Positions 46,270 through 55,905 of a stretch of 64,000 bases of DNA are shown here, in pieces. The position numbers and the translations under genes are program-made. Source of the stretch: Xylanibacter ruminicola Ga6B6 (GTDB lineage Bacteria; Bacteroidota; Bacteroidia; Bacteroidales; Bacteroidaceae); contig NZ_JHXD01000003.1 of assembly GCF_000687715.1 (NCBI RefSeq), positions 62,001 through 126,000 of the forward strand, read 5' to 3'. Below the pieces are notes generated by a model. That model was given only the letters and a program-made list of their open reading frames with translations, searched no databases and was not told where the DNA came from. Every line of letters begins with the position of its first letter. Positions within the stretch are counted from its first letter, which is position 1.

Positions 46270-46716
46270 ATGAAACTGAATAATTTAAAGCCGGCTGAGG
46301 GTTCTACCCACTCAAGTCGTCGTATCGGTCGCGGACCTGGTTCAGGTCTGGGTGGTACTTCTACTCGTGGTCACAAGGGTGCCAAGGCTCGTTCTGGTTA
46401 TAAGAGAAAGATTGGATTCGAAGGTGGTCAGATGCCACTCCAGCGTCGCGTTCCGAAGTCTGGTTTCAAGAACATCAACCACAAGGAGTACTTTGCAGTT
46501 AACCTCTCTACACTGCAGAAGCTTGCTGAGGAGAAGAACCTCACCAAGATCGGCATTGAGGAGTTGATCGCTGCTGGTCTTACCAATGGCAAGGTGCTGG
46601 TAAAGGTTCTTGGCAACGGTGAGCTCAAGGCTAAGGTTGACGTAGAAGCTAACGCTTTCTCAAAGACTGCTGAAGAGGCAATCAAGGCAGTAGGTGGTAA
46701 CGCAACAAAAATCTAA
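46270..46716 (+). CDS. rplO: Large ribosomal subunit protein uL15
   Basis: The 148-residue protein starts MKLNNLKPAEGSTHSSRRIGRGPGSGLGGTSTRGHKGAKARSGYK, the Gly/Arg-rich uL15 start, with EGGQMPLQRRVPKSGFKN following. It is a mid-assembly 50S protein; secY follows after 8 bp. Confidence 0.98.
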   Translation: MKLNNLKPAEGSTHSSRRIGRGPGSGLGGTSTRGHKGAKARSGYKRKIGFEGGQMPLQRRVPKSGFKNINHKEYFAVNLSTLQKLAEEKNLTKIGIEELIAAGLTNGKVLVKVLGNGELKAKVDVEANAFSKTAEEAIKAVGGNATKI

Positions 46717-46724
46717 CATTAAAA

Positions 46725-48065
46725 ATGAAGAAGTTAATAGAGACACTGAAGAACATCTGGAAGATTGAGGACCTGCGCCAGCGCATCCTCATCACTCTCC
46801 TGTTCGTAGCAATTTATCGTTTTGGTTCGTTCGTTGTACTTCCTGGTATCAACCCAGCCATGTTAAGCCAATTGCAGTCACAGACTGCCGGTGGTTTGAT
46901 GTCATTGCTCGACATGTTCTCCGGTGGTGCATTCTCCAACGCATCTATCTTTGCGCTTGGAATCATGCCTTACATCTCTGCTTCTATCGTAATGCAGCTT
47001 CTTGCTGTCGCTGTTCCCTACGTGCAGAAAATGCAGCGCGAAGGTGAAAGCGGCCGCAAGAAGATCAGCATGTACACCCGTTGGCTCACCGTAGCCATCC
47101 TGATGTTCCAGGCACCGGGTTACCTGATGAACCTGAAGATGACTTCGGGAGCTGCTCTGGCAACAGGCATCTCATGGTCATACTTCATGGTTCCTGCTGT
47201 TATCATTCTGGCTGCAGGTAGCATGTTTATCCTGTGGTTGGGTGAACGCATTACGGATAAGGGTATAGGTAATGGTATCTCGCTCATTATTATGATCGGT
47301 ATTATCGCTCGTCTGCCTCAGGCTTTCATCCAGGAGGTTAGCTCGCGATTCACCGCCATCACCGGTGGTGGACTGGTTATGTTCCTGGTCGAGATCATCA
47401 TTCTCTATGCAGTTGTTTGCGCATCAATTGTTCTGGTACAGGGTGTTCGCAAAGTGCCCGTTCAGTACGCAAAGCGCCTCGTAGGTAACAAGCAGGTAGG
47501 TGGAGCACGTCAGTATATCCCCCTGAAGCTGTTCGCAGCCAACGTAATGCCTATCATCTTTGCTCAGGCTCTGATGTTCATTCCATTGACTATCGTTCAG
47601 TATTCAGCTCCTGAGAATGCTAGTTGGTTCGTTCGCACGATGCTCGATCATCACAGCTGGACCTACAACATCATTTTCGCTATACTGATTATCGCTTTCA
47701 CATACTTCTATACAGCTATCACTCTGAATCCTACTCAGATGGCTGAGGATATGAAGCGTAACAATGGTTTCATCCCCGGTGTTAAGCCCGGTAAGGAGAC
47801 CGCTGAGTACATCGACACTGTTATGAGTCGCATTACTCTCCCCGGTTCATTGTTCATCGCATTCATCGCTATCATGCCTGCATTGGCTAGCTTGCTGAAT
47901 GTTCAGGATGCGTTCTCTCAGTTCTTTGGCGGAACATCGTTGCTGATTCTGGTGGGCGTTGTGCTCGACACACTCGCTCAGATCGAGAGTCACCTGCTGA
48001 TGCGTCATTACGACGGTCTGCTCAGTTCTGGTCGTATTCACGGACGTGGAATGGCCGCATACTAA
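46725..48065 (+). CDS. secY: Preprotein translocase subunit SecY
   Basis: The 446-residue membrane protein has the ten-helix SecY layout. The plug region SLLDMFSGGAFSNASIFALGIMPYISASIVMQLL is near residues 60-94, and the cytosolic loop with GVRKVPVQYAKR near 236-247. Its partner secE is at 7482. It is encoded, as usual, inside the ribosomal operon between rplO and map. Confidence 0.98.
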   Translation: MKKLIETLKNIWKIEDLRQRILITLLFVAIYRFGSFVVLPGINPAMLSQLQSQTAGGLMSLLDMFSGGAFSNASIFALGIMPYISASIVMQLLAVAVPYVQKMQREGESGRKKISMYTRWLTVAILMFQAPGYLMNLKMTSGAALATGISWSYFMVPAVIILAAGSMFILWLGERITDKGIGNGISLIIMIGIIARLPQAFIQEVSSRFTAITGGGLVMFLVEIIILYAVVCASIVLVQGVRKVPVQYAKRLVGNKQVGGARQYIPLKLFAANVMPIIFAQALMFIPLTIVQYSAPENASWFVRTMLDHHSWTYNIIFAILIIAFTYFYTAITLNPTQMAEDMKRNNGFIPGVKPGKETAEYIDTVMSRITLPGSLFIAFIAIMPALASLLNVQDAFSQFFGGTSLLILVGVVLDTLAQIESHLLMRHYDGLLSSGRIHGRGMAAY

Positions 48066-48071
48066 TCTTCT

Positions 48072-48872
48072 ATGAAGATATATCTAAAGACTGAAGATGA
48101 GATTGAGCTGATGCGCCAGGCCAACCAACTTGTTGGCAAAACGCTTGGCGAATTGGCTAAACATATTAAGCCTGGTATAACGACCCTCCAGTTGGATAAG
48201 ATAGCGGATGAGTTCATTAGAGATAATGGTGCTATCCCAACTTTCAAGGGTTTCCCCAATCCATATGGAGGGCCGTTTCCTGCCAGCATCTGCACATCAG
48301 TGAACGACGTAGTGGTTCATGGTGTGCCCAACGCTGAGACTGTTCTCAAGGAGGGCGACATCATTTCGATCGACTGCGGCACGCTGTTGAATGGCTTTAA
48401 TGGCGATTCGTGTTACACATTCTGTGTGGGCGAGGTTTCCGACGAGGTCAAGCAGCTGTTGAAGACTACCAAGGAGTCGCTTTACAAAGGTATCGAAAGT
48501 GCCGTTGCAGGCAAACACCTCGGGGATATCAGCGCTGCAGTGCAGGAGCATTGTGAGGCACAGAAGTACGGCATCGTACGTGAGTTGACCGGTCACGGTA
48601 TCGGTCGCGAGATGCACGAAGACCCACAGGTGCCTAACTATGGTCGACGTGGCAACGGTATCATGCTGAAAGCCGGAATGTGCTTGGCTATCGAGCCTAT
48701 GGTAACTATGGGTAACCGAGCCATCTGGATGGATGCCGACCGCTGGACCATCCGTACACGCGACGGAAAGCCAGCCGCTCATTTCGAGCATACCATTGCT
48801 GTAAGAAAAGGTCAGGCCGAGATCCTGTCTTCTTTTGAAGAAGTTGAATTATTAGAAGGTAAGTTATATTAA
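48072..48872 (+). CDS. map: Methionine aminopeptidase, type I
   Basis: The 266-residue M24 enzyme removes the initiator Met. Metal ligands are visible: Asp in SIDCGTLLNGFNGDSCYTF (two Asp), His in LTGHGIGREMHEDPQVPNYG, Glu in CLAIEPMVTMG and Glu in AAHFEHTIAV. It starts 6 bp after secY and leads into infA, a common order. Confidence 0.97.
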   Translation: MKIYLKTEDEIELMRQANQLVGKTLGELAKHIKPGITTLQLDKIADEFIRDNGAIPTFKGFPNPYGGPFPASICTSVNDVVVHGVPNAETVLKEGDIISIDCGTLLNGFNGDSCYTFCVGEVSDEVKQLLKTTKESLYKGIESAVAGKHLGDISAAVQEHCEAQKYGIVRELTGHGIGREMHEDPQVPNYGRRGNGIMLKAGMCLAIEPMVTMGNRAIWMDADRWTIRTRDGKPAAHFEHTIAVRKGQAEILSSFEEVELLEGKLY

Positions 48873-48881
48873 ACATTAAGT

Positions 48882-49100
48882 ATGGCAAAGCAATCCGCTA
48901 TTGAGCAGGACGGAACAATTGTAGAATCGCTGTCGAATGCGATGTTTCGTGTAGAACTTGAAAATGGGGTCCAGATTATTGCGCATATCTCTGGTAAGAT
49001 GAGAATGCACTATATCAAGATCCTCCCCGGTGATAAGGTTAAGGTGGAAATGAGCCCCTACGACCTGACAAAGGGACGAATTGTATTCAGATACAAATAA
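48882..49100 (+). CDS. infA: Translation initiation factor IF-1
   Basis: The 72-residue OB-fold protein [72 protein letters not shown] type sequence is IF-1 over its whole length (key segments MFRVELENG and [10 protein letters not shown]). It binds the 30S A site in initiation. Confidence 0.98.
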   Translation: MAKQSAIEQDGTIVESLSNAMFRVELENGVQIIAHISGKMRMHYIKILPGDKVKVEMSPYDLTKGRIVFRYK

Positions 49101-49115
49101 ACAATACGAATTAAT

Positions 49116-49232
49116 ATGAAGACAAGAGCATCATTGAAGAAGCGTACCCCAGACTGCAAAATCGTACGTCGTAAGGGCCGCCTGTTCGTTATCAACAAGA
49201 AGAACCCAAAGTATAAAATGCGTCAGGGTTAA
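49116..49232 (+). CDS. rpmJ: Large ribosomal subunit protein bL36
   Basis: A 38-residue ORF read from the sequence, starting [20 protein letters not shown] and ending [12 protein letters not shown]. Only one Cys is present, so it is the zinc-free bL36 form. It lies between infA and the rpsM promoter, its canonical place. Confidence 0.96.
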   Translation: MKTRASLKKRTPDCKIVRRKGRLFVINKKNPKYKMRQG

Positions 49233-49275
49233 TGTTAAAAATGCATAAAATGGCGGAGAATTGAAAAATTCTTCG

Positions 49276-49283
49276 TACCTTTG
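49276..49283 (+). promoter_or_regulatory. Internal promoter of the alpha operon (rpsM)
   Basis: TACCTTTG followed by CATGC, 61 bp before rpsM. The -33 part is weak. It would give the rpsM-rpsK-rpsD-rpoA-rplQ genes separate expression. Confidence 0.65.
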
Positions 49284-49344
49284 CATGCTTTTTAGCAAGA
49301 AATGTAATTTTTAGAGTAATTTATTTTTATCTTTTTAATTAACA

Positions 49345-49725
49345 ATGGCAATAAGAATTGTTGGAGTAGATTTGCCCCAGAATAAGCGTGGCGAAATCGC
49401 ATTGACCTATATCTATGGTATTGGTCGAAGTAGTTCAGCAAAGATATTGGATAAGGCAGGTGTCAGCCGTGACCTGAAGGTTAACGAGTGGACTGACGAC
49501 CAGGCAGCCAAAATCCGTGAAATTATCGGCGCTGAATTCAAAGTAGAAGGTGATCTCCGTTCAGAGATCCAGTTGAATATCAAGCGACTGATGGATATTG
49601 GTTGCTATCGTGGCGTCCGTCATCGTAACGGTCTTCCCGTTCGCGGTCAGAGCACTAAGAATAATGCTCGTACTCGTAAGGGTAAGAAGAAGACTGTTGC
49701 TAACAAGAAGAAGGCTACGAAGTAA
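49345..49725 (+). CDS. rpsM: Small ribosomal subunit protein uS13
   Basis: The 126-residue protein starts [35 protein letters not shown] and has [32 protein letters not shown] at the end. uS13 bridges the 30S head and 50S. Confidence 0.98.
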   Translation: MAIRIVGVDLPQNKRGEIALTYIYGIGRSSSAKILDKAGVSRDLKVNEWTDDQAAKIREIIGAEFKVEGDLRSEIQLNIKRLMDIGCYRGVRHRNGLPVRGQSTKNNARTRKGKKKTVANKKKATK

Positions 49726-49757
49726 TTCTAAGTTGAACATTTAAGAAATTAGGAATT

Positions 49758-50147
49758 ATGGCAAAGAAAACAGTCACTTCAAAGAAGAGAAACGTGAGAG
49801 TAAACGCTATCGGCCAGCTCCACGTACACAGTTCTTTTAATAATATTATTGTATCGCTGGCTAACGACGAGGGTCAGATCATCTCTTGGTCATCAGCTGG
49901 TAAGATGGGCTTCCGTGGCTCTAAGAAGAATACTCCTTATGCTGCCCAGATGGCTGCTGAGGATTGCGCTAAGGTTGCTTACGACCTGGGTCTTCGCAAG
50001 GTTAAGGCTTATGTTAAGGGTCCCGGTAACGGTCGTGAGTCAGCTATCCGTGCCATTCATGGTGCTGGTATCGAGGTAATGGAGATTATCGATGTAACTC
50101 CACTGCCACACAACGGATGTCGTCCTCCAAAGCGTCGTCGCGTATAA
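49758..50147 (+). CDS. rpsK: Small ribosomal subunit protein uS11
   Basis: The 129-residue protein has [44 protein letters not shown] and ends [17 protein letters not shown], both diagnostic of uS11 in the 30S platform. Confidence 0.98.
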   Translation: MAKKTVTSKKRNVRVNAIGQLHVHSSFNNIIVSLANDEGQIISWSSAGKMGFRGSKKNTPYAAQMAAEDCAKVAYDLGLRKVKAYVKGPGNGRESAIRAIHGAGIEVMEIIDVTPLPHNGCRPPKRRRV

Positions 50148-50187
50148 TTATTAGAAGGATTATTAAGAAGAAACATATTTTATTATT

Positions 50188-50796
50188 ATGGCAAGATATT
50201 TAGGACCGAAATCAAAAATTGCGCGTCGTTTTGGTGAGCCCATCTTCGGCGCAGACAAAGTTTTGTCTAGGAGAAACTTCCCTCCTGGACAGCATGGCAA
50301 CAACCGTCGTCGTAAGATGTCGGAGTATGCAGTCATGCTGGCAGAGAAGCAGAAAGCCAAGTATACCTATGGTGTACTCGAGCGTCAGTTCCGTAATATG
50401 TTTGAGAAGGCAGCTAAGGCTGAGGGTATCACTGGTGAGGTTCTGCTCCAGAACCTCGAGAGTCGTCTCGACAACGTAGTATTCCGTCTTGGTATTGCTC
50501 CAACTCGCGCTGCTGCTCGTCAGCTCGTAGGTCACAAGCACATTACAGTTGATGGTCAGGTTGTTAATATTCCTTCTTATGCTGTTAAGCCTGGTCAGGT
50601 TGTAGCTGTTCGTGAGAAGTCTAAGTCACTTGAGGTTATTGAGGCTGCTCTTGCAGGTTTCAATCACAGCAAGTATCCTTGGATTGAGTGGGATGAGAAT
50701 GTGAAGGGCGGTAAGTTCCTGCACAAGCCTGAGCGCGCCGACATCCCCGAGAATATTAAGGAGCAGTTAATCGTTGAGTTGTACTCTAAGAACTAA
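50188..50796 (+). CDS. rpsD: Small ribosomal subunit protein uS4
   Basis: The 202-residue protein starts [37 protein letters not shown] and has the S4 RNA-binding domain [34 protein letters not shown] at about 94-127. In E. coli uS4 represses the alpha operon; no pseudoknot leader was recognised here. Confidence 0.98.
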   Translation: MARYLGPKSKIARRFGEPIFGADKVLSRRNFPPGQHGNNRRRKMSEYAVMLAEKQKAKYTYGVLERQFRNMFEKAAKAEGITGEVLLQNLESRLDNVVFRLGIAPTRAAARQLVGHKHITVDGQVVNIPSYAVKPGQVVAVREKSKSLEVIEAALAGFNHSKYPWIEWDENVKGGKFLHKPERADIPENIKEQLIVELYSKN

Positions 50797-50810
50797 AATC
50801 ATTTAAATTA

Positions 50811-51803
50811 ATGGCGATATTAGCATTTCAAAAACCCGATAAAGTCGTAATGTTGGAGGCTAACGACAAGTTCGGCAAGTTCGAATTCCGTCCTTTGGAG
50901 CCTGGCTTTGGTGTAACCATTGGTAACGCCCTGCGCCGCATTCTGCTTTCATCACTCGAGGGTTATGCTATCAACACCATCCGCATTGCTGGTGTTGAGC
51001 ATGAATTCTCATCAGTTCCCGGTGTAAAGGAAGATGTAACCAACATTATCTTGAATCTGAAGCAAGTTCGATTCAAGCAAATAGTAGAAGAATTCGAGAA
51101 CGAGAAAGTAAGTATCACGGTCGAGAATTCTACCGAATTCAAGGCTGGTGATATCAGCAAGTATCTTTCTGGATTTGAAGTGTTAAATCCCGATTTGGTG
51201 ATTTGTCATTTAGATTCCAAAGCATCGATGCAGATTGATATTACAATCAACAAGGGCCGCGGATACGTACCCGCCGATGAGAATCGCGAGTTCTGCACCG
51301 ACGTGAATGTAATTGCAATCGATTCTATTTACACTCCGATCCGTAACGTAAAGTACGCTGTTGAGCCATATCGTGTTGAACAGAAGACCGACTATGACAA
51401 GCTCGTACTCGAGGTTACTACGGACGGTTCCATCCACCCAAAGGATGCACTGAAAGAGGCTGCTAAGATCCTCATCTACCACTTCATGCTGTTCTCTGAC
51501 GAGAAGATCTCTCTCGAGAGTTCTGAGACTGAGAGCAACCAGGAGTTCGACGAGGAGATCCTGCACATGCGCCAGCTGCTTAAGACTCGTCTCGTTGACA
51601 TGAACCTCTCGGTTCGTGCACTCAACTGCCTCAAGGCCGCTGATGTTGAGACACTTGGCGATCTGGTACAGTACAACAAGACAGACCTCCTGAAGTTCCG
51701 TAACTTTGGTAAGAAATCGCTCACTGAGCTTGATGATTTGCTCGAGAGTCTGAATCTGTCGTTTGGAACTGATATTTCAAAATACAAACTGGACAGAGAG
51801 TAA
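50811..51803 (+). CDS. rpoA: DNA-directed RNA polymerase subunit alpha
   Basis: The 330-residue protein has the N-terminal assembly domain ([31 protein letters not shown] near 25-55) and the C-terminal DNA- and activator-binding domain ([44 protein letters not shown] near 265-310). Length is normal. Confidence 0.99.
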   Translation: MAILAFQKPDKVVMLEANDKFGKFEFRPLEPGFGVTIGNALRRILLSSLEGYAINTIRIAGVEHEFSSVPGVKEDVTNIILNLKQVRFKQIVEEFENEKVSITVENSTEFKAGDISKYLSGFEVLNPDLVICHLDSKASMQIDITINKGRGYVPADENREFCTDVNVIAIDSIYTPIRNVKYAVEPYRVEQKTDYDKLVLEVTTDGSIHPKDALKEAAKILIYHFMLFSDEKISLESSETESNQEFDEEILHMRQLLKTRLVDMNLSVRALNCLKAADVETLGDLVQYNKTDLLKFRNFGKKSLTELDDLLESLNLSFGTDISKYKLDRE

Positions 51804-51833
51804 TCTCTTGCCCAATAAAAGCAAAAAATAATT

Positions 51834-52328
51834 ATGAGACATAATAAGAAATTTAATCATCTCGGTCGTACTGCATCTCACCGCAGTGCCATGCTCGCTA
51901 ACATGGCTATCTCGCTGATCATGCACAAAAGAATCACTACGACCGTAGCAAAGGCTAAGGCCCTGAAGAAGTATGTAGAGCCCCTGATCACTAAGGCTAA
52001 GGAGGATTCTACCAACTCTCGTCGTGTAGTATTCAGCTACCTCCAGAACAAGGAGGCTATCAAGGAGCTCTTCTCTACTGTAAGTGAGAAGGTTGGCGAT
52101 CGTCCCGGTGGATACACTCGTATCATCAAGCTCGGTACTCGTCAGGGTGACGCTGCTCAGGTTTGCTTCATCGAGCTCGTTGACTTTGATCCAGAGATGG
52201 CAAAGGATACTAAGAAGAAGTCAACCCGTCGTTCACGTAAGGCTGCTCCTAAGGCAGAGGCTGCTGAGGCTCCTGTAGCTGAGGCTCCCGCTACCGAGGC
52301 TCCTGCTGAAGAGGCTAAGGCTGAGTAA
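51834..52328 (+). CDS. rplQ: Large ribosomal subunit protein bL17 with Ala/Glu-rich tail
   Basis: Residues 1-115 are standard bL17 ([29 protein letters not shown]). Residues about 133-164 are an extra tail of [20 protein letters not shown] type that is low-complexity and acidic; similar extensions occur in Bacteroidetes. It is the last gene of the ribosomal cluster. Confidence 0.97.
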   Translation: MRHNKKFNHLGRTASHRSAMLANMAISLIMHKRITTTVAKAKALKKYVEPLITKAKEDSTNSRRVVFSYLQNKEAIKELFSTVSEKVGDRPGGYTRIIKLGTRQGDAAQVCFIELVDFDPEMAKDTKKKSTRRSRKAAPKAEAAEAPVAEAPATEAPAEEAKAE

Positions 52329-52362
52329 TCGTTAGAATTTTATATTCTAATTATAAAGAATA

Positions 52363-52407
52363 GGGATTCCCCTACCACAGTGTGGGGGAATTCCTTTTCT
52401 TTTTTTC
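52363..52407 (+). terminator. Intrinsic terminator after rplQ
   Basis: GGGATTCCCC (52363-52372) pairs with GGGGGAATTCC (52384-52394) with one bulge, and a T-rich run (CTTTTCTTTTTTT) follows. It ends the S10-spc-alpha cluster. Confidence 0.85.
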
Positions 52408-52418
52408 GTATATATGCC

Positions 52419-52426
52419 TATCTTTG
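52419..52426 (+). promoter_or_regulatory. Promoter -7 element of the glycine-zipper lipoprotein gene
   Basis: TATCTTTG followed by CACC, 34 bp before the ATG. It lies just after the rplQ terminator. Confidence 0.65.
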
Positions 52427-52460
52427 CACCGAAATAATTAATTAGTTAGTTAGATAGGTT

Positions 52461-53147
52461 ATGAAGAAGTTGTTTGTTATGTCGCTTGGTGCCATGCTGC
52501 TGCTGAGCAGTTGTGGCACCTACACGGAGACAGGGGCTACCACAGGTGCCTGGTTCGGATCTATCATTGGTTCGGCTATCGGTGGCATTTCGGGCGGTCC
52601 ACGTGGCAGTGATGTCGGTACGCTGATTGGCATGGCCGGCGGTGCAATTGTTGGTGCAGCTGTAGGACAAGCAGCCGATGAAGCACACCAAAAGAAGATG
52701 GAGGAGTATCAGCAGCGCCGTATGGAGCGTGGCAGCGTTCAACGCCAGTCGGATTATGATTACCCGGATGACCGTATCTATATCGACCGCACCCCCGAGG
52801 TGTTAGAGATTCGCAGACCGATGCTGATCGACAGTAGTCGCGACCAGGTACTGACACGCGGTGAGGAGGCCAGAATCGTGTTCGAGGTTTTCAATACTAC
52901 GGATAAGATTCTATACCGCGTACGTCCCAATGTAACAGAAATAAGCGGAAATAAGCATATAGAGGTCTCTGACAACGTTATGATAGAGAGTATAGCCCCA
53001 GGCAAGGGCATCAGATATACAGCGCTCGTACGGGCTGATAATGGCTTAAGAGACGGCGAGGCTGTTTTCCGTATAGGTGTTTTTCTAGGTCGTAATGAGA
53101 TTGTTTCCCAGACAAGGGAGTTCAGGATTCAAACAAGTAAGCGATAG
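52461..53147 (+). CDS. Glycine-zipper lipoprotein
   Basis: The 228-residue protein has a lipoprotein signal peptide (MKKLFVMSLGAMLLLSSC, lipobox LSSC with Cys18) followed by a Gly-zipper membrane hairpin (WFGSIIGSAIGGISGG and GTLIGMAGGAIVGAAVG, residues 30-70), a charged linker and a C-terminal beta-sandwich-like domain. Such proteins sit in or at the outer membrane; the exact role is unknown. The last codons AAG CGA TAG lie inside the terminator stem shared with the convergent rlpA gene. Confidence 0.82.
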   Translation: MKKLFVMSLGAMLLLSSCGTYTETGATTGAWFGSIIGSAIGGISGGPRGSDVGTLIGMAGGAIVGAAVGQAADEAHQKKMEEYQQRRMERGSVQRQSDYDYPDDRIYIDRTPEVLEIRRPMLIDSSRDQVLTRGEEARIVFEVFNTTDKILYRVRPNVTEISGNKHIEVSDNVMIESIAPGKGIRYTALVRADNGLRDGEAVFRIGVFLGRNEIVSQTREFRIQTSKR

Positions 53148-53172
53148 GGTTAATCCTATCGCTTCTTTTTTT
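53139..53172. terminator. Shared terminator of convergent genes
   Basis: AAGCGATAGG (53139-53148) and CCTATCGCTT (53155-53164) form a perfect 10-bp stem with a 6-nt loop. A T-rich run (CTTTTTTTC) follows on the + strand; on the - strand only a weak U-tract follows. Both genes end with the codons AAG CGA TAG in opposite arms. Confidence 0.88.
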
Positions 53173-53668
53173 CTTTATGCTCCTGCTGTTTCTTCAGTTT
53201 CATCTGCTGGTTTAGTTCAACCCAGATAGGTGTGGCGGCATCGCCATCGCTGGTACTCAGGTCGAGCTCAGGCTTGCTGAATATCTCGGCCGGTTTGAAC
53301 GGGATGACCGACTCGCTATACTCCTCGACAATCACAGGAGCTATGCCCTGGGCGATGATACCTAACTCCCTGGCGGCGCGATGCGAGAGGTCGATAACGC
53401 GACCTTTAACGTAAGGACCACGATCGATAACCTTTACAATCACATGATTACCATTAGCCGGGTTGGTTACTAAAAGCAGTGTTCCGAAAGGGTAGGTGCG
53501 GTGGGCGCATGTGAGACTGTCGTGATGCAGGCGCTCGCCACTGGCCGTTCGGCGTCCGCTGGAGCTTTTAGAATAAAACGAAGCCTTACCGCTCTCGGTT
53601 TGCGCCTGAGCGGTAAAGCTTATTATTAGTGTTAGTGTCGTTGCGACTATCTTTATGAATTTGATCAT
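53156..53668 (-). CDS. rlpA: RlpA-family septal ring lytic transglycosylase-like protein
   Basis: The 170-residue protein has a signal peptide (MIKFIKIVATTLTLIISFTAQAQ) and one double-psi beta-barrel domain: GKASFYSKSSSGRRTASGERL, YPFGTLLLVTNPANGNHVIVKVIDRGPYVKGRVIDLSHRAARELG. The Asp of VIDRGPY and the Asp/His of DLSHRAA match conserved RlpA residues. RlpA cleaves peptidoglycan strands lacking stem peptides at the division septum in other bacteria. There is no SPOR domain, and the C-terminal 50 residues are charged (MKLKKQQEHKEKKKR). Confidence 0.88.
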   Translation of the reverse strand: MIKFIKIVATTLTLIISFTAQAQTESGKASFYSKSSSGRRTASGERLHHDSLTCAHRTYPFGTLLLVTNPANGNHVIVKVIDRGPYVKGRVIDLSHRAARELGIIAQGIAPVIVEEYSESVIPFKPAEIFSKPELDLSTSDGDAATPIWVELNQQMKLKKQQEHKEKKKR

Positions 53669-53721
53669 ACAATGCCTTCATGCCGAAGCATGGCAGTATA
53701 GACCTTGGCTATCGCCGAGCT

Positions 53722-55059
53722 CTATACGATGCCCTGAGCCAGCATCGCTTTAGCGACCTTCATGAAGCCGGCTACGTTGGCACCCTTTACATAGTTAATG
53801 TAGTTGCCTTCCTTACCGTACTTCACGCACTGCTCGTGGATACCACTCATAATCTGGTGCAGACGCTGGTCGACCTCCTCGGCAGTCCAGCTCATGCGCA
53901 TTGAGTTCTGAGTCATCTCCAAGCCTGATGTGGCTACACCACCGGCGTTAACGGCCTTACCAGGAGCGAACAGCTGACCAGCAGCGATGAACTTGTTGAC
54001 AGCCTCGGCTGTGCAACCCATGTTAGATACCTCGGCTACGCAGAGTGGCTTGTTGGCCAGGATCATGTCGGCATCGGTACCATTCAACTCGTTCTGAGTA
54101 GCACATGGCAGATAGATGTCGGCCTTCTGCTCCCAAGGCTTCTTGCCTGCGAAGAACTTAGAACCCTCGAACTCCTCCTCGTATGGCTGACATACGTCGT
54201 TGCCGCTGGCACGGAGCTCCAGCATGTACTCAATCTTCTCGTCGTCGAGACCTGCAGGATCGTAGATGTATCCGTCGGGACCTGAGATGGTGATCACCTT
54301 GGCACCCAGCTCGGTAGCCTTCTTGGCGGCACCCCATGCAACGTTACCGAAACCTGACAGAGCTACGGTCTTACCCTTGATGTCGAGTCCGTGAGTCTCC
54401 ATCATGTGGTGTACAAAGTAGAGTGCACCGTAACCTGTGGCCTCAGGGCGCAGGATAGAGCCGCCCCATTCCATACCCTTACCAGTGAGGGTAGCACCAT
54501 GGAACTGGCTGGTGAGCTTCTTGTACATTCCGAACAGATAACCAATCTCACGACCACCAACGCCGATATCACCGGCAGGTACGTCCATGTCGGGACCAAT
54601 CACCTTGTACAGCTCGGTCATGAAGGCCTGGCAGAAACGCATAATCTCGGCATCGCTCTTACCACGGGGAGCAAAGTCAGAACCGCCCTTACCACCACCC
54701 ATAGGAAGTGTGGTGAGTGCATTCTTGAAGGTCTGCTCGAAACCGAGGAACTTCAGGATACTGAGGTTTACTGATGGGTGGAAACGCAAACCGCCTTTGT
54801 AGGGACCGATGGCGCTGTTGAACTGCACACGGTAACCGATGTTTACCTGTACCTCGCCCTTGTCGTCGACCCAGGGCACACGGAAGGTTGTGATACGCTC
54901 TGGTTCCACGATGCGCTCTATGATTTTGGCTTTTTCAAACTCGGGGTGCTGGTTGTACACATCCTTAATGCTGTCCAACACCTCTCTTACTGCCTGTAAG
55001 TACTCCATTTCGCCTGGATGTTTCTGCTCCAAGGCCTGCATAATTTTCTCAACTTCCAT
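53722..55059 (-). CDS. gdhA: Glutamate dehydrogenase, NADP-type
   Basis: The 445-residue hexameric-type enzyme interconverts 2-oxoglutarate plus ammonia and glutamate, the main ammonia entry route in these gut bacteria. Catalytic Lys124 is in GGGKGGSDFAPRGKSD (121-136); the GPYKGGLRFHPSV substrate segment is at 85-97 and the nucleotide fold GFGNVAWGAA near 240. Length matches the 445-residue E. coli-like class. It has its own promoter on the - strand. Confidence 0.97.
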   Translation of the reverse strand: MEVEKIMQALEQKHPGEMEYLQAVREVLDSIKDVYNQHPEFEKAKIIERIVEPERITTFRVPWVDDKGEVQVNIGYRVQFNSAIGPYKGGLRFHPSVNLSILKFLGFEQTFKNALTTLPMGGGKGGSDFAPRGKSDAEIMRFCQAFMTELYKVIGPDMDVPAGDIGVGGREIGYLFGMYKKLTSQFHGATLTGKGMEWGGSILRPEATGYGALYFVHHMMETHGLDIKGKTVALSGFGNVAWGAAKKATELGAKVITISGPDGYIYDPAGLDDEKIEYMLELRASGNDVCQPYEEEFEGSKFFAGKKPWEQKADIYLPCATQNELNGTDADMILANKPLCVAEVSNMGCTAEAVNKFIAAGQLFAPGKAVNAGGVATSGLEMTQNSMRMSWTAEEVDQRLHQIMSGIHEQCVKYGKEGNYINYVKGANVAGFMKVAKAMLAQGIV

Positions 55060-55105
55060 TGTCGTTAAAACGTTTTAAGTTTACATTTTGTTACTAATTG
55101 TACTG

Positions 55106-55137
55106 CAAAAGTAGGAAAATTACCGATACCATCCAAG
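55106..55137 (-). promoter_or_regulatory. Promoter of gdhA
   Basis: On the - strand, CTTGG (55137-55133) and TACTTTTG (55113-55106) are 19 bp apart, followed by CAGTAC. The leader is about 45 nt. Confidence 0.75.
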
Positions 55138-55165
55138 TAAAAACCCGAAAATTTTTATCGCAAAG

Positions 55166-55903
55166 TTACATTTTGTTAATTGTGCGCGTTCCCAGGAATT
55201 TATGGAAGGCATCTTGGTAGCCATCGGGCACGTGAATAATCTCGTTTCCGATGTAAATACAGTCGTTGCGGTCAACCTTTCTTATTTTGTCAACCGCTAT
55301 GATATATGATCGGTGTACACGCAGAAATTTTTCGGGGGGTAGCATCTCCTCAACGGCTTTCATCGTGAGGTGGGTGATGAGAGGCTTGCTCTCGCCGTCG
55401 AGATAGAACATCACATAATCCTTCATACCATTCACATAGATGATATCGTTGATGGTGATATTACGCAACTCACCATCTACGCGCACGAAGAGGGCGGATG
55501 GTTGATGCGTGATGGCTGATGACTGAGGCATGGGCGATTCGCTTTTGGCAAACCACTCCTTGGCCTTCTCTACGGCCACCATGAACTTGTTATAGCGGAT
55601 GGGCTTGAGCAGGAAATCGAGAGCGCTCACTTCGTAACTCTCAAAGGCATACTCCTTGAAGGCAGTGGTGAACACCACGCGGGTTTCGGCTGGAATCATG
55701 TGGGCCAGCTCCATGCCGTTCAGGTCGGGCATCTGTATGTCGAGGAACAGCAGGTTGGGCTTCTGCTCCTTGACGGCGTTGATGGCCTCTACCGAGTCGG
55801 TGAAACTACCCAGCAGTTCCAAGTCGGGGGTCTTCGCTACAAACGATTCCATCAGCTTTACGGCCAGTGGCTCATCGTCGACGATAATACAGGTTAATGG
55901 CAT
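55166..55903 (-). CDS. LytTR-family response regulator
   Basis: The 245-residue protein has a receiver domain at 1-120 (acidic D9/D10, phosphoacceptor D55 in LLFLDIQMPD, Lys in FLLKPI) and a LytTR DNA-binding domain at about 140-240 (FVRVDGELRNITINDIIYVNGMKDYVMFYLDG, MLPPEKFLRVHRSYIIAVDKI). It pairs with the sensor kinase gene 2 bp upstream. Targets are not known. Confidence 0.94.
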   Translation of the reverse strand: MPLTCIIVDDEPLAVKLMESFVAKTPDLELLGSFTDSVEAINAVKEQKPNLLFLDIQMPDLNGMELAHMIPAETRVVFTTAFKEYAFESYEVSALDFLLKPIRYNKFMVAVEKAKEWFAKSESPMPQSSAITHQPSALFVRVDGELRNITINDIIYVNGMKDYVMFYLDGESKPLITHLTMKAVEEMLPPEKFLRVHRSYIIAVDKIRKVDRNDCIYIGNEIIHVPDGYQDAFHKFLGTRTINKM

Positions 55904-55905
55904 AT

